From Bog-532 sp963830385 (GTDB taxonomy: Bacteria > Actinomycetota > Actinomycetes > Streptosporangiales > Streptosporangiaceae): a stretch of DNA of 64,000 nt. A program made the translations under genes and the position numbers. The notes beneath the pieces are model-generated. The model did no database searches. It was not told the origin of the DNA and saw only the letters and a list, made by a program, of their open reading frames with translations. Of the stretch, positions 25,410-34,356 are shown in pieces; position 1 is the first letter of the stretch; each line of letters opens with the position of its first letter. The stretch lies in NCBI GenBank assembly GCA_963830385.1, contig CAWHMD010000005.1, forward strand, positions 62,001-126,000, in the 5' to 3' direction.

Positions 25410-26078
25410 ATGGACACTCTTCAGCCTTCACCGAACTCAGCGGCCCGCCGCGGCCGGCCTCCGGGTACCAGCAGGCGGACGCTGGAACTGATCGCGCTCC
25501 GGCTGTTCACCGAGCAGGGCTTCGACGAGACCCCGATTGAGCAGATCGCGGCCGAGGCGGGCGTGAGCCGGCGGACGTTCTTCCGGTACTTCGACTCCAA
25601 GGCCAGCCTGCTGTGGGGAGAGTTCGACTCCGAGACTGACGTGATCCGGGAGGCACTGGCCGGGGTGCCTGACTCGGTACCAACGATGGAGGCCATCCGG
25701 CAGGCCGTGGTGGCGGCCAACCACTACCGGGCCGAGGACGTGCCCGAGCTGCGCGCCCGGATGAACCTGATCGGCTCGATACCGGCGCTGCAGGCCAGCG
25801 CGGCCGTGCACTACGACGCCTGGGAACGCGTGGTGAGTGAGTTCGTCGGGGCCCGGACCGGGCAGCCGCCCTCGTCGCTGTATCCACTGACGGTGGGGCG
25901 TTCGACTCTGGCGGCGTGCCGGGCGGCCTACGACCGCTGGAGCGCGCGGGCCGACGGTGACCTCACCGTCTACCTGGACGCGGCGCTGACCGCGCTGGCC
26001 GGCGGGTTCGCGGAAGCCGCAATGGCGTTCCCGGAAGAGCGGCTGGACCGCATGGCCCGGCCGGAGAAGACGGGCTAG
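25410..26078 (+). CDS. mftR: mycofactocin-system TetR-family regulator MftR
   Basis: A 222-residue TetR protein: LELIALRLFTEQGFDETPIEQIAAEAGVSRRTFFRYFDSK is the helix-turn-helix in the form typical of the mycofactocin-system regulators, followed by an all-helical ligand domain (MNLIGSIPALQASAAVHYDAW). It diverges from mftA, the standard position. Known MftR represses the locus and responds to long-chain acyl-CoA. The paired palindromes in the gap are its likely targets. Confidence 0.9.
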   Translation: MDTLQPSPNSAARRGRPPGTSRRTLELIALRLFTEQGFDETPIEQIAAEAGVSRRTFFRYFDSKASLLWGEFDSETDVIREALAGVPDSVPTMEAIRQAVVAANHYRAEDVPELRARMNLIGSIPALQASAAVHYDAWERVVSEFVGARTGQPPSSLYPLTVGRSTLAACRAAYDRWSARADGDLTVYLDAALTALAGGFAEAAMAFPEERLDRMARPEKTG

Positions 26079-26090
26079 GAGAGGGTTCAT

Positions 26091-27029
26091 TTAGGAGAGG
26101 GCCGGTAAGGCGGCGGGCGCGGTCAGGTCGGCCAGCAGGGCCTGGGCGGCGGCCGAGAGCCGGCGGCCCTGGGCCACCGCCGCGGACACGTTCCAGGTCA
26201 GGTCGGCCCCGGTCACGGTCAGGGCGGAAATGCCGTTGAACTGCCGGGCGGACGAAGCCGGCATGAACGCCACCCCGAGCCCGCCACGGACCATCGCCAC
26301 CATGGTCTGGTAGTCGGTGACCTCGAACCGGACCGTGCGCTGCAGGCCGAGGGCGGCGAATGCGCGGTCGGCCACGGCCCGGTTACCCCAGCCGGACGGG
26401 GATTCGATGAACGGCTCCGCCGCCACTTCGTCCAGGCCGATGCTGGTGCGCCCGGCGTGCGGGCCGTCCGGCGAGGTCAGCAGGACCAGGTACTCGGACG
26501 CGATGGGCTGGGCCACGATGCCCGCGGGCGGCGGACCAGACAGCGCCACCAGGGCGACGTCCAGCGCGCCGTCGCGCAGGTCCCGCAGGTGCGCCGCGGT
26601 GCCCTCGGCGGCCTGCCGGGCGTGCACCACCACGTCCGGGTGGGCAGCGTGGAATCCGCCCAGCACCGCGGCCAGGTCGACCGGGCCGTTGGAGAGCATG
26701 ATCCCCAGCGACACCGCGCCGCGCAGGCCACCCCGCACCGCGGCCACCGCGTCCCGTGCCCCCTGGGCCGCCGCGAGCGTGGCCCGCGCCTCGGGCAGCA
26801 GCGCCGTCCCCGCGTCGGTCAGGATCACCCGGCGGCGGGTCCGCTCGAACAGCGGCGCGTTCAGCTCCCGCTCCAGGCGGGTGATCGCGGCGGAGACGGC
26901 TGACTGGACGACGTGCGCCCGCCGCGCACCGCGGGTGAAGCTCAGCTCCTCCGCGACCGCGACGAAGTACTCCAGCTGATGGAGTTCCACCTGCTCATTA
27001 TCGCCTGCCGCGGTGCCTGTGATCTGCAT
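26091..27029 (-). CDS. LysR-family transcriptional regulator
   Basis: The ATG at 27029 gives 312 residues; a GTG nearer the ELHQLEYF helix is also possible. The winged helix reads LEYFVAVAEELSFTRGARRAHV and QSAVSAAITRLERELNAPLFER, followed by a type 2 periplasmic-binding-fold effector domain. It diverges from the MFS transporter at 27115 and probably controls it. An ATCGATCGTTGAT sequence lies just upstream of the start. Confidence 0.92.
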   Translation of the reverse strand: MQITGTAAGDNEQVELHQLEYFVAVAEELSFTRGARRAHVVQSAVSAAITRLERELNAPLFERTRRRVILTDAGTALLPEARATLAAAQGARDAVAAVRGGLRGAVSLGIMLSNGPVDLAAVLGGFHAAHPDVVVHARQAAEGTAAHLRDLRDGALDVALVALSGPPPAGIVAQPIASEYLVLLTSPDGPHAGRTSIGLDEVAAEPFIESPSGWGNRAVADRAFAALGLQRTVRFEVTDYQTMVAMVRGGLGVAFMPASSARQFNGISALTVTGADLTWNVSAAVAQGRRLSAAAQALLADLTAPAALPALS

Positions 27030-27114
27030 AATCGATCGTTGATTTGAAATGGTTCGCGGTTGGCGATCAGTTATCTCCTGATGCGCAGACACCACTTGCT
27101 CATCGGGAGGCGTT

Positions 27115-28395
27115 ATGACGTCCGCGACACGTGCCCAGGTGCTGGCTCCGGGCGGCCCGGAGCCGGATGACCGGGCCATCCGGAGGGGCCCGGCCCGGCA
27201 TCGGACCGGATTCTGGCTGGTGACGTACGCCTTCACGGTGACGATCGCGTTCTCGGCCGTGCCCACTCCGCTGTACGTGCTGTATCAGGCCCGCGACGGG
27301 TTCGGCTCGGTCACGCTGACGCTGATCTTCGCCGTGTACGCGCTGGGCGTGGCCCTCAGCCTGCTGCTGGCCGGGCACCTGTCCGACTGGGCCGGGCGCC
27401 GCCGGATGCTGGCCGTGGCCATCGCGGTCAACCTGGTTTCTGGGGTGCTGTTCCTGACCTGGCTCTCTGTCCCCGGGTTGCTGGTGGCCCGGTTCGTGTC
27501 GGGGGTGAGCATCGGGCTGCTCACCGCGACGGCCACCGCCCACCTGACCGAACTGCATCGGGCCGCCCGGCGCCCGGCAGGCTCCGGCGGATCCAGGCCG
27601 TCCGGGGGCTCGGGCGGGCTGGCGAACGCGGTGTCCACGGCGGCCAACCTGGGCGGGATCGGGCTCGGCCCGCTGCTGGCCGGGCTGCTGGCCCAGTACG
27701 GGCCGGACCCGCTGCACCTGTCCTATTTCGTGGTCGAGGGGCTGATGCTGGCCGGGCTGCTGGGGCTGGCCCTGGTGCCGGAGACCGTGATCACGCCGGA
27801 CCCCCGGCCGGCCTACCGGCCCCAGCGGGTGAGCGTGCCGCCGGCCAGCCGCCGGGCGTTCTGGGCCGCGGGCAGCACCGCCGCGGTGATGTTTGCCGTG
27901 TTCGGCCTGTTCACCTCGCTGGCACCGAGCTTCCTGGCCGGGACGCTGCACGAGGGGTCGCACGCGCTGGCCGGTATCACCGCGTTCGCCGTGTTCGGGG
28001 CGGCGGCGCTGAGCCAGATCCTGCTGACCCGGCTGCCGCTGCACCGGCTGCTCGGCATCGGGATCGCACTGCTGGTGCTAGGCCTGACGGCCGTTACGGT
28101 CGCGGTCTGGGTCCCCAGCCTGGCGCTGCTGCTGGTGGGAGGCGTGGTCGCTGGCGCCGGGGCCGGGGCGACGTTCAAGGGCGCCGTCGCCACCGTGATC
28201 GCCATCGCGCCAGAGCAGGCTCGCGGCGAGGCCCTGGCCGGCCTGTTCCTGGCCGCCTACCTGGGACTGGCCGTCCCGGTCATCGGCCTGGGCATCGCCA
28301 CCCAGTACCTTTCCGCACCCGACGCCCTGCTCATCTTCGTCGCGGCGCTGCTCGCCGCGCTGGCCGCGGTCAGCCGCCGCCTGTTCCGCGCCTGA
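27115..28395 (+). CDS. MFS efflux transporter
   Basis: A 426-residue protein with 12 predicted membrane helices. Loop 2-3 carries GHLSDWAGRRRML, the MFS motif A, and the middle loop contains a Gly/Ser-rich insertion. It belongs to the drug:proton antiporter-like branch by general form. GGAGG precedes the ATG at 27115. With the divergent LysR regulator it forms a usual efflux/regulator pair. The substrate is unknown. Confidence 0.88.
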   Translation: MTSATRAQVLAPGGPEPDDRAIRRGPARHRTGFWLVTYAFTVTIAFSAVPTPLYVLYQARDGFGSVTLTLIFAVYALGVALSLLLAGHLSDWAGRRRMLAVAIAVNLVSGVLFLTWLSVPGLLVARFVSGVSIGLLTATATAHLTELHRAARRPAGSGGSRPSGGSGGLANAVSTAANLGGIGLGPLLAGLLAQYGPDPLHLSYFVVEGLMLAGLLGLALVPETVITPDPRPAYRPQRVSVPPASRRAFWAAGSTAAVMFAVFGLFTSLAPSFLAGTLHEGSHALAGITAFAVFGAAALSQILLTRLPLHRLLGIGIALLVLGLTAVTVAVWVPSLALLLVGGVVAGAGAGATFKGAVATVIAIAPEQARGEALAGLFLAAYLGLAVPVIGLGIATQYLSAPDALLIFVAALLAALAAVSRRLFRA

Positions 28396-28656
28396 CCGCT
28401 TGCGCAAAAGCCAGAACAGAACGAGCCCGTTGGCGCCTCCGGGCCGGTTGGAGCGAGCCCGTTGGCGCCATTGGGCCGGTTGCGGGGTCAGGGGCGGCCG
28501 AGGTGGGCACACCGTCGGGGTGATCTCCAGCTACACATCATCGACACGGCCACGCTGCGGTCGCTGCTGCCGGAACTGCAGGAAGCCGAGATCCAGATCG
28601 CGTCGGTACGGGTCGTACTTCTCCTCCTACCTGCTCCGCCGTAGCCGGGCGGGCGG
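28396..28656. other. intergenic region with a 29-base tandem repeat
   Basis: Between the convergent MFS and AraC genes, two copies of a 29-base unit (28422-28450 and 28454-28482), differing only at three central bases, carry CGTTGGCGCC cores. Short open frames after it (to 28644) have no recognisable product. No intrinsic terminator with a T tract was seen. Confidence 0.65.
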
Positions 28657-29571
28657 CTAGGGAGCGGCTTCGGCGGCGGGGGCGGTGAGCAGGCGGGCGG
28701 CGTCCTGGCCGGGCGGGGCGCCGAACAGGCGGCGGTACTCGCGGCTGAACTGGGAGGGGCTGTCGTAGCCGACCTCGTAGCCGACGGCGGCGACGTCGCC
28801 GGGGGCGGCGAGCAACTCGACGCGGGCGCGCTGCAGGCGGAGTTGCTTCTGGTACTGCAGCGGGCTCATCGCGGTGACCGCGCGGAAGTGGCGGTTGAGG
28901 GTGGGCACGCTCACGCCGACGTGACCGGCCAGATCGGCGATGCGGATGGGCTGGTCGTAGTGCTCGGCCAGCCAGCGGACGGCCTGGCTGACCAGGGACA
29001 CCCGGCTGCCGGGCATGCCGATCCGGCGCACGGCGGCGGCATGCGGGCCGTTCATCAGCCGCCAGTGGATCTCCCGCTCGGCGGCCGGCGCCAGCACCGG
29101 GAAGTCGGCCGGATGCTCGGCCAGGCAGAGAAGGCGGACCACCGCGTCGACGAGCTCGTCATCGGCGGAGCTGACAAGGACGCCGCTGACGCCGTCCGGC
29201 CCCTTCGGCGCCGTGGTGCCGGTCTCCAGGAGGAGGGCGGCGATCAGGGATTGCCTGAGCGGAAGGCCGAGGCCGACGAACGGAGCCTCGGTGACCTGGG
29301 CGGACAGCGGGAGGTCGACGGTCGCGATGAGGTACTGGCCGGCCCGGTAGTCGTAGACGCGGTCGGCCAGGGTGGTGCGCTTGGCGCCCTGGGCGATCAG
29401 CGCCAGGACCGGGCGGCTGACGTCGCTCAGCGGCTCGGTGACGCGGGCCGCGCGGGACAGGGTCAGGCCGGGCATCCAGTCCGGGTGGCGGCCGAACCCG
29501 TCGCTGAGCCGGATGATGCAGCCGGCCAGCTCGGCCAGCCGGGGCGACCCCGGCGGCGTGGACGTGGGCAT
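28657..29571 (-). CDS. AraC-family transcriptional regulator
   Basis: I use the ATG at 29571 (MPTSTPPGSPRLAELAG). An N-terminal AraC_N domain (residues 30-180) contains LIAQGAKRTTLADRVYDYRAGQYL. Two helix-turn-helix motifs follow: IRIADLAGHVGVSVPTLNRHF and VAAVGYEVGYDSPSQFSREYRRLFG. It diverges from an aldo/keto reductase; AraC regulators with this N-terminal domain often control a neighbouring reductase. Confidence 0.9.
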   Translation of the reverse strand: MPTSTPPGSPRLAELAGCIIRLSDGFGRHPDWMPGLTLSRAARVTEPLSDVSRPVLALIAQGAKRTTLADRVYDYRAGQYLIATVDLPLSAQVTEAPFVGLGLPLRQSLIAALLLETGTTAPKGPDGVSGVLVSSADDELVDAVVRLLCLAEHPADFPVLAPAAEREIHWRLMNGPHAAAVRRIGMPGSRVSLVSQAVRWLAEHYDQPIRIADLAGHVGVSVPTLNRHFRAVTAMSPLQYQKQLRLQRARVELLAAPGDVAAVGYEVGYDSPSQFSREYRRLFGAPPGQDAARLLTAPAAEAAP

Positions 29572-29717
29572 GGACCCATTCAGCCACAGGTTGATCCGAT
29601 CGTGCAATGGGCTGATTTCATCGGTCTAGGGTCAGCAGCCGCTTCCGTGATGCGATGAAGAAGGCCGGGAAACCGGCTGATCGTATCCATCAAGCAATAA
29701 CCAACCGGGAGCCTTTC

Positions 29718-30806
29718 GTGGCAGCGAATTCCTACGTGACCCTGGGCCGGTCGGGCCTGCGGGTGAGCCCGTTCACGCTCGGCACGATGACGTTCGGCGA
29801 CGACGCCGGCTGGGGCGCCAGCCCGGCCGAGTCGGCCAGCATCCTGGCCGCCTATCTGGACCGGGGCGGCAACTCGATCGACACCGCCAACATCTACACC
29901 GGCGGCCACTCGGAGAAGATCATCGGGGACTGGTTCGCCGCCCACCCGGACCGGCGGGACCGGGTGGTGCTCGGCACCAAGTTCTTCGGCAACCTGTACC
30001 CCGGCGACCCCAACGGCGGCGGAGCCGGCCGCAAGGGCATCGTCCAGCAGCTGGAGAACTCGCTGCGGCGGCTGCGGACCGACTACGTGGACCTGTACTG
30101 GCTGCACAACTTCGACCCGGCGACCCCGATCGAGGAGACCCTGCGGGCGCTGGACGACCTGGTCACCGCGGGCAAGATCCGGTACGCCGGGCTGTCCGAC
30201 CTGCCCGCCTGGAAGGTGGCCGAGTCGGCCGTCATCACCCGGTTCCGCGGCTGGGCCCCGGTCACCGCCCTGCAGCTGGAGTACTCGCTGCTGGAGCGGA
30301 CCTCCGAGGCCGAGCTGATCCCGGCCGCGCAGGGGCTGGGCATCGGGGTGCTGCCGTGGAGCCCGCTCAAGAACGGCTTCCTGTCGGGCAAGTACGCCCG
30401 CGGACAGGCCGCCCCCGCCGACAGCGCCCGGGCCGGGCGGCCGGGGATCTTCGGCACCCCCAGCGAGCACGACTACCTTGTGATCGAAGTGGCCCGCGAG
30501 ATCGCGGCCGAGCTGGAGGCCAGCCCGGCCGCGGTCGCCCTCGCCTGGGCGCAGGGCCAGCCGGGGATCACGTCGGTGATCATCGGCGCCCGCCGGGCCG
30601 GCCAGCTGGAGGCCAACCTGGGAGCCCTGGACCTCACGCTGACCGAGGACCAGCGGCGGCGGCTGGACGAGGTGTCGGCGCCGGCGCTCGGCTTCCCGGC
30701 CATGGTGAACCGGTTCGCTGGCCGGCTCGCGTTCAGCGGCGCCACGGTCGACGGCCGGACCTGGGACGTGCACCCGGCGCTGGCCGCCGCCACCACCCGG
30801 TACTAG
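29718..30806 (+). CDS. aldo/keto reductase
   Basis: The GTG at 29718 (VAANSYVTLGRSGLRVSPF) follows GGGAG; an ATG at 29655 is possible but adds residues unlike the family. The 362-residue TIM barrel carries NSIDTANIYTGGHSE (Asp, Tyr), VVLGTKFFG (Lys) and DLYWLHNFDP (His), the full catalytic tetrad, plus TSVIIGARRAGQLEAN for the NADPH phosphate. Regulated in all likelihood by the divergent AraC gene. Confidence 0.9.
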   Translation: MAANSYVTLGRSGLRVSPFTLGTMTFGDDAGWGASPAESASILAAYLDRGGNSIDTANIYTGGHSEKIIGDWFAAHPDRRDRVVLGTKFFGNLYPGDPNGGGAGRKGIVQQLENSLRRLRTDYVDLYWLHNFDPATPIEETLRALDDLVTAGKIRYAGLSDLPAWKVAESAVITRFRGWAPVTALQLEYSLLERTSEAELIPAAQGLGIGVLPWSPLKNGFLSGKYARGQAAPADSARAGRPGIFGTPSEHDYLVIEVAREIAAELEASPAAVALAWAQGQPGITSVIIGARRAGQLEANLGALDLTLTEDQRRRLDEVSAPALGFPAMVNRFAGRLAFSGATVDGRTWDVHPALAAATTRY

Positions 30807-30859
30807 CCCCGCCGCGACAAGCCCGCCGCAACCCGGCACCAAAGGTGCAGACTGGGTGT

Positions 30860-32062
30860 ATGCGACGGAGCACGGAGCGGATCCGGGTGTCACACGCGGG
30901 GGCGCTGCCGCGCCCCGGCGACCTGCAGAAACTGTTCGACGGCGGGCCGGGCGCGGCCGGCCAGTTCCAGCAGGCCCTGCCGGGCGCGGTCGCCGAGGTG
31001 GTGGACCGCCAGGTCAGCGCCGGCGTGGACGTGGTCAACGACGGGGAGATCTCCAAACGCGGGCTGTTCATCGGCTACATCCGGGACCGGATGGCCGGGT
31101 TCGAGCCGCGCCGGTTCCCGCCCGGCGGTTACGCCCCGCCCAACGCCGGGGTCCAGGGCCGGGACCGCCGCGACTTCCCCGGCTTCTTCGCGGCCGGGCT
31201 GGGCGGTTTCCAGTTCGGCGCGGCGGTCACCCCGCCCCCGACGGCCGGCGGCGAACAGCCCGAACCGGGTGGCACGACGGCCTACTTCTGCACCGGGCCG
31301 CTGGCCTACACCGGCCGGGAACGGGCGCAGGCCGACATCGACCGGCTGCAGGCGGCGGTGGCCGGGCGCGAGGGGGTCGAGGCGTTCCTGCCCGCGATCA
31401 CGCCGGGCACGGTCGAGCACTGGCTGAACAACGAGTTCTACCCGGACACCGAGACGTTCCTGTTCGCGGTGGCCGACGTCCTGCACGAGGAATACAAGAC
31501 GATCACCGACGCCGGCCTGATCCTGCAGGTGGACGACCCGGACCTGCCGGACGGGTGGCAGATGTTCCCGGACATGACGGTGGCGGACTACCGGCGGTAC
31601 GCGGCGGTCCGGATCGAGGCGCTGAACCACGCGCTCCGCGGGCTGCCGGAGGACCAGATCCGGCTGCACATCTGCTGGGGCAGCCACCACGGGCCGCACC
31701 GCGACGACCTGCCGCTACGTGACCTGATCGACCTGGTGCTGACGGTCCCGGCCAGCTGCTATTCGTTCGAGGCGGCCAACCCGCGGCACGAGCACGAGTA
31801 CACGGTCTGGGAGGACGTGCCGCTGCCGGACGGGAAGATGATCATGCCCGGCGTGGTCGGCCACTCCACCGACATCGTCGAGCACCCCGACCTGGTGGCC
31901 CAGCGGCTGGTCCGGTTCGCCAACCTGGTCGGCCGGGAGAACGTGATCGCCGGGACCGACTGCGGGCTGGGCGGCCGGGTCGGCCACCCGGAGATCGTCT
32001 GGGCCAAGCTCACCGAGCTGGCCGCGGGCGCGCGGATCGCCTCCGGTCAGCTCTGGAGCTGA
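30860..32062 (+). CDS. cobalamin-independent methionine-synthase-like (MetE C-terminal fold) enzyme
   Basis: A 400-residue barrel protein beginning MRRSTERIRVSHAGALPRPGDL, the typical start of stand-alone MetE-C relatives. The zinc-site region appears as IRLHICWGSHHGPH and later NVIAGTDCGLGGRVGHPE. Full-length MetE is about 750 residues and uses methyl-folate; short relatives include thiol-transferases such as epoxyalkane:coenzyme M transferase, so the acceptor is uncertain. It meets the DUF72 gene end to end. Confidence 0.82.
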   Translation: MRRSTERIRVSHAGALPRPGDLQKLFDGGPGAAGQFQQALPGAVAEVVDRQVSAGVDVVNDGEISKRGLFIGYIRDRMAGFEPRRFPPGGYAPPNAGVQGRDRRDFPGFFAAGLGGFQFGAAVTPPPTAGGEQPEPGGTTAYFCTGPLAYTGRERAQADIDRLQAAVAGREGVEAFLPAITPGTVEHWLNNEFYPDTETFLFAVADVLHEEYKTITDAGLILQVDDPDLPDGWQMFPDMTVADYRRYAAVRIEALNHALRGLPEDQIRLHICWGSHHGPHRDDLPLRDLIDLVLTVPASCYSFEAANPRHEHEYTVWEDVPLPDGKMIMPGVVGHSTDIVEHPDLVAQRLVRFANLVGRENVIAGTDCGLGGRVGHPEIVWAKLTELAAGARIASGQLWS

Positions 32063-32965
32063 TCACGGTGGTGGCTGCGCGTCGCCGCCCAGCAGGCCGA
32101 TCAGCTGCTGGGCGTTGACCTGGGCGTCGTCGCTGTAGCAGTTGTTGAACAGGACGTGGGTGACGTCGGCGTCCCGGGACAGTTCCCGGACCTTGGGCGC
32201 CCACTCTTTGAGCTCTTTTTCCGAATAGCGGTACCGGTACTTCTCCTGGATGTCGTTTGAGTCCCATTTTTCCGACTGGCCGTGGAAGCGCATCACGGCC
32301 AGCGGCGCGGTCGCCGCCACCACCGGCGGTACCGAGCTGGTATGCCCCTGCGGCTCGTCCACCACCACGTACGGCAGCTGGTGGTCGGCCAGGAACTTCA
32401 GCGTCTCGGCCCGGTTGTCCTCGCTCATCCAGGTCTTGTTGCGGAACTCGATGCAGAGCTGGCGGGGGGCGACGCGCTCGGCGCAGGACAGGATGTAGTC
32501 CTTGCGCTCGCGGCCGATCACGAACCACTGCGGGAACTGGAACAAGATCGCGCCCAGGCGGCCGGTCTGGCGCAGCGGCTCGAGCACGGCCAGGAACCGT
32601 TCCCAGGCCTGGTCCACCAGCTCGGGGTCGGCGTCCTTGAGGTAGATATTGGCCTTGCCGTTGGCCGTCTTCTCGGCGGCCGGGCGCAGGTCCTTGGGCA
32701 GCGCCGCGATCCGGGTCGGATGGTGGGTGAACAGGCTGAACGACTTGATGTTGAACACGAAGCCCTTGGGAGAGCGCTGGGTCCAGGCGGCCGCGGTCTG
32801 CTCGGCGGGCAGCGCGTAGTAGGACGAGTCCACCTCGACCAGCGGGAACTGGCGGGTGTAGTAACGCAGGCGTTTCTCGGGGTTGTTGGCCTCGGGCGGG
32901 TACCAGCCCGAGTCGATCAGCGTCTTGTCTGTCCAGGACGCGGTGCCTACCCGGATGTCTGCCAT
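32063..32965 (-). CDS. DUF72 (YecE-like) protein
   Basis: A 300-residue TIM-barrel-like protein with the DUF72 landmarks IRVGTASWTDKTLIDSGWYP, VEVDSSYYALP, GFVFNIKSF, LCIEFRNKTWM and VRFHGQ-like MRFHGQSEKWD near the end. The family is widespread and its biochemical role is not established. Its stop is adjacent to the stop of the MetE-like gene. Confidence 0.9.
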   Translation of the reverse strand: MADIRVGTASWTDKTLIDSGWYPPEANNPEKRLRYYTRQFPLVEVDSSYYALPAEQTAAAWTQRSPKGFVFNIKSFSLFTHHPTRIAALPKDLRPAAEKTANGKANIYLKDADPELVDQAWERFLAVLEPLRQTGRLGAILFQFPQWFVIGRERKDYILSCAERVAPRQLCIEFRNKTWMSEDNRAETLKFLADHQLPYVVVDEPQGHTSSVPPVVAATAPLAVMRFHGQSEKWDSNDIQEKYRYRYSEKELKEWAPKVRELSRDADVTHVLFNNCYSDDAQVNAQQLIGLLGGDAQPPP

Positions 32966-33027
32966 GACAGCAGCCTAAGCCGGGGCCAGCCAGGTCACGA
33001 ATGAGGCGACCTATTGAAATCAGAGGT

Positions 33028-33049
33028 AATGGTATGACATTATGCCAAC
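33028..33049 (+). promoter_or_regulatory. motif M1, copy A, upstream of the Liv-type importer
   Basis: The sequence ATGGTATGACATTATGCCAA (33030-33049) matches the copies upstream of the Tct importer (18 of 20 bases) and the ferredoxin reductase (13 of 14). It begins 90 bases before the first gene and overlaps the -10 of a plausible promoter (TTGAAA at 33014, CATTAT at 33038). The TGGTAT-N6-ATGCCA layout is a near inverted repeat. Confidence 0.65.
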
Positions 33050-33119
33050 TTGATGTGATCCGGAGCACAGCTCGCTCGTCGCGGCACAGTGGCCGCCTGA
33101 GACCTCGCAAGGAGCACAC

Positions 33120-34355
33120 GTGCGCTCTAAAGGCTGGCAGAACAGAAAAGCTTGGCTGGCGCCGTGCATCGCCGCCGTCTCCGTGGCCACGGTGGCCGCC
33201 TGCGCGTCATCGGGCGGCTCGTCGTCCGGCGGGTCGGTGAGTTCCGGCGGCTCGACGTACACCGTCCACGCGATCATCTCCGAGACCGGCAGCGCCGCGT
33301 TCCTCGGCGTGGAGCAGAAAGCCGCCCTGCAGGCGCTGGCCAAGCACGTCAACGCGACCGGCGGCATCGACGGCAAGAAGCTCGCGTTCGCCATCTCCGA
33401 CAACCAGTCCACCGCCGCCACCTCGGTGTCGCTGGCCTCGCCGCTGCTCAGCCAGTCCCCGGTGCTGCTGGTGGGCAGCGTGACCACCACCGACCGGCCG
33501 GTCGACGACCTGGCCGGCGGGAGCGGGCCGGTGATCTACGACCTCTCCCCCGGTGACCACCCCAAGCTCGGCGGCTACGTGTACTCGACCTCGAACTCGA
33601 CGGTCAACCAGACCAAGGCCTTCGTGAACTTCGCCAAGAGCAAGGGCTGGACCCGGGTCGCCGCCATCACTTCGACCGACTCCTCCGGCCAGGACGGCTG
33701 GACCAACATCCAGAAGGCCACCGCCGGCAGCGGGGTCAGCGTGGTCAGCCACCAGACCTTCGACCCGACCGACGTCAGCGTGACCACCCAGCTGTCCAAG
33801 ATCAAGGCGAGCAACCCGCAGGCGCTGTTCATCTGGACCACCGGCACCCCGCTGACCACCGTGCTCAAGGGCATGCAGACGCTGGGCCTGTCCAGCCTGC
33901 CCACCATGACCACCAACGGGAACGCCTCGTTCAAGGAGCTCAGCAGCCTGTCCAGTGACCTGCCGTCGCAGCTGTACTTCCCCGGTGCCCCCTTCATGGT
34001 CGGCCCGTCGCACCTGACCGGGCAGACCAAGACGCAGGTGCAGGCGTTCGACTCGGCCATCAAGGCGTCCGGCCAGGCCGCCCCGGACGAGGGGGACGCG
34101 CTGGCCTACGACCCGGGGCTGATCCTGGTCAGCGCGCTGCGCAAGCTGGGCACGGGCGCCACCGCCCAGCAGATCCACACCTACATCTCCGGCCTGGCGT
34201 CGTTCCAGGGCATCGACGGCACCTACGACTTCAAGGCCAGCCAGCCCGACAACCGGGGCCTGACCATCAAGGACGTCTACGTCGCCCAGTGGGACAAGGC
34301 CAGCCAGAACTGGACAGCGGCCTCCGGCCCGGCGGGCGAGGCGCTGGGGAGCTGA
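33120..34355 (+). CDS. branched-chain-amino-acid-type ABC importer, substrate-binding lipoprotein
   Basis: A GTG at 33120 starts a 411-residue protein with a signal peptide and lipobox ATVAACASS (Cys about residue 28), then a Gly/Ser-rich spacer and a type 1 periplasmic-binding fold (Peripla_BP_6): TVHAIISETGSAAFLG, ISDNQSTAATSV, AITSTDSSGQDGWTNI. It is anchored outside the membrane and delivers ligand to the fused permease encoded next. Such proteins bind amino acids but also aromatic acids, which fits the surrounding catabolic genes. Confidence 0.9.
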   Translation: MRSKGWQNRKAWLAPCIAAVSVATVAACASSGGSSSGGSVSSGGSTYTVHAIISETGSAAFLGVEQKAALQALAKHVNATGGIDGKKLAFAISDNQSTAATSVSLASPLLSQSPVLLVGSVTTTDRPVDDLAGGSGPVIYDLSPGDHPKLGGYVYSTSNSTVNQTKAFVNFAKSKGWTRVAAITSTDSSGQDGWTNIQKATAGSGVSVVSHQTFDPTDVSVTTQLSKIKASNPQALFIWTTGTPLTTVLKGMQTLGLSSLPTMTTNGNASFKELSSLSSDLPSQLYFPGAPFMVGPSHLTGQTKTQVQAFDSAIKASGQAAPDEGDALAYDPGLILVSALRKLGTGATAQQIHTYISGLASFQGIDGTYDFKASQPDNRGLTIKDVYVAQWDKASQNWTAASGPAGEALGS

Positions 34356-34356
34356 C

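Noticed and set aside
28462..28644. Possible small protein of 60 residues after the MFS gene
   Set aside because: It spans the tandem repeat, has no ribosome binding site and no recognisable family; two frames are equally open.
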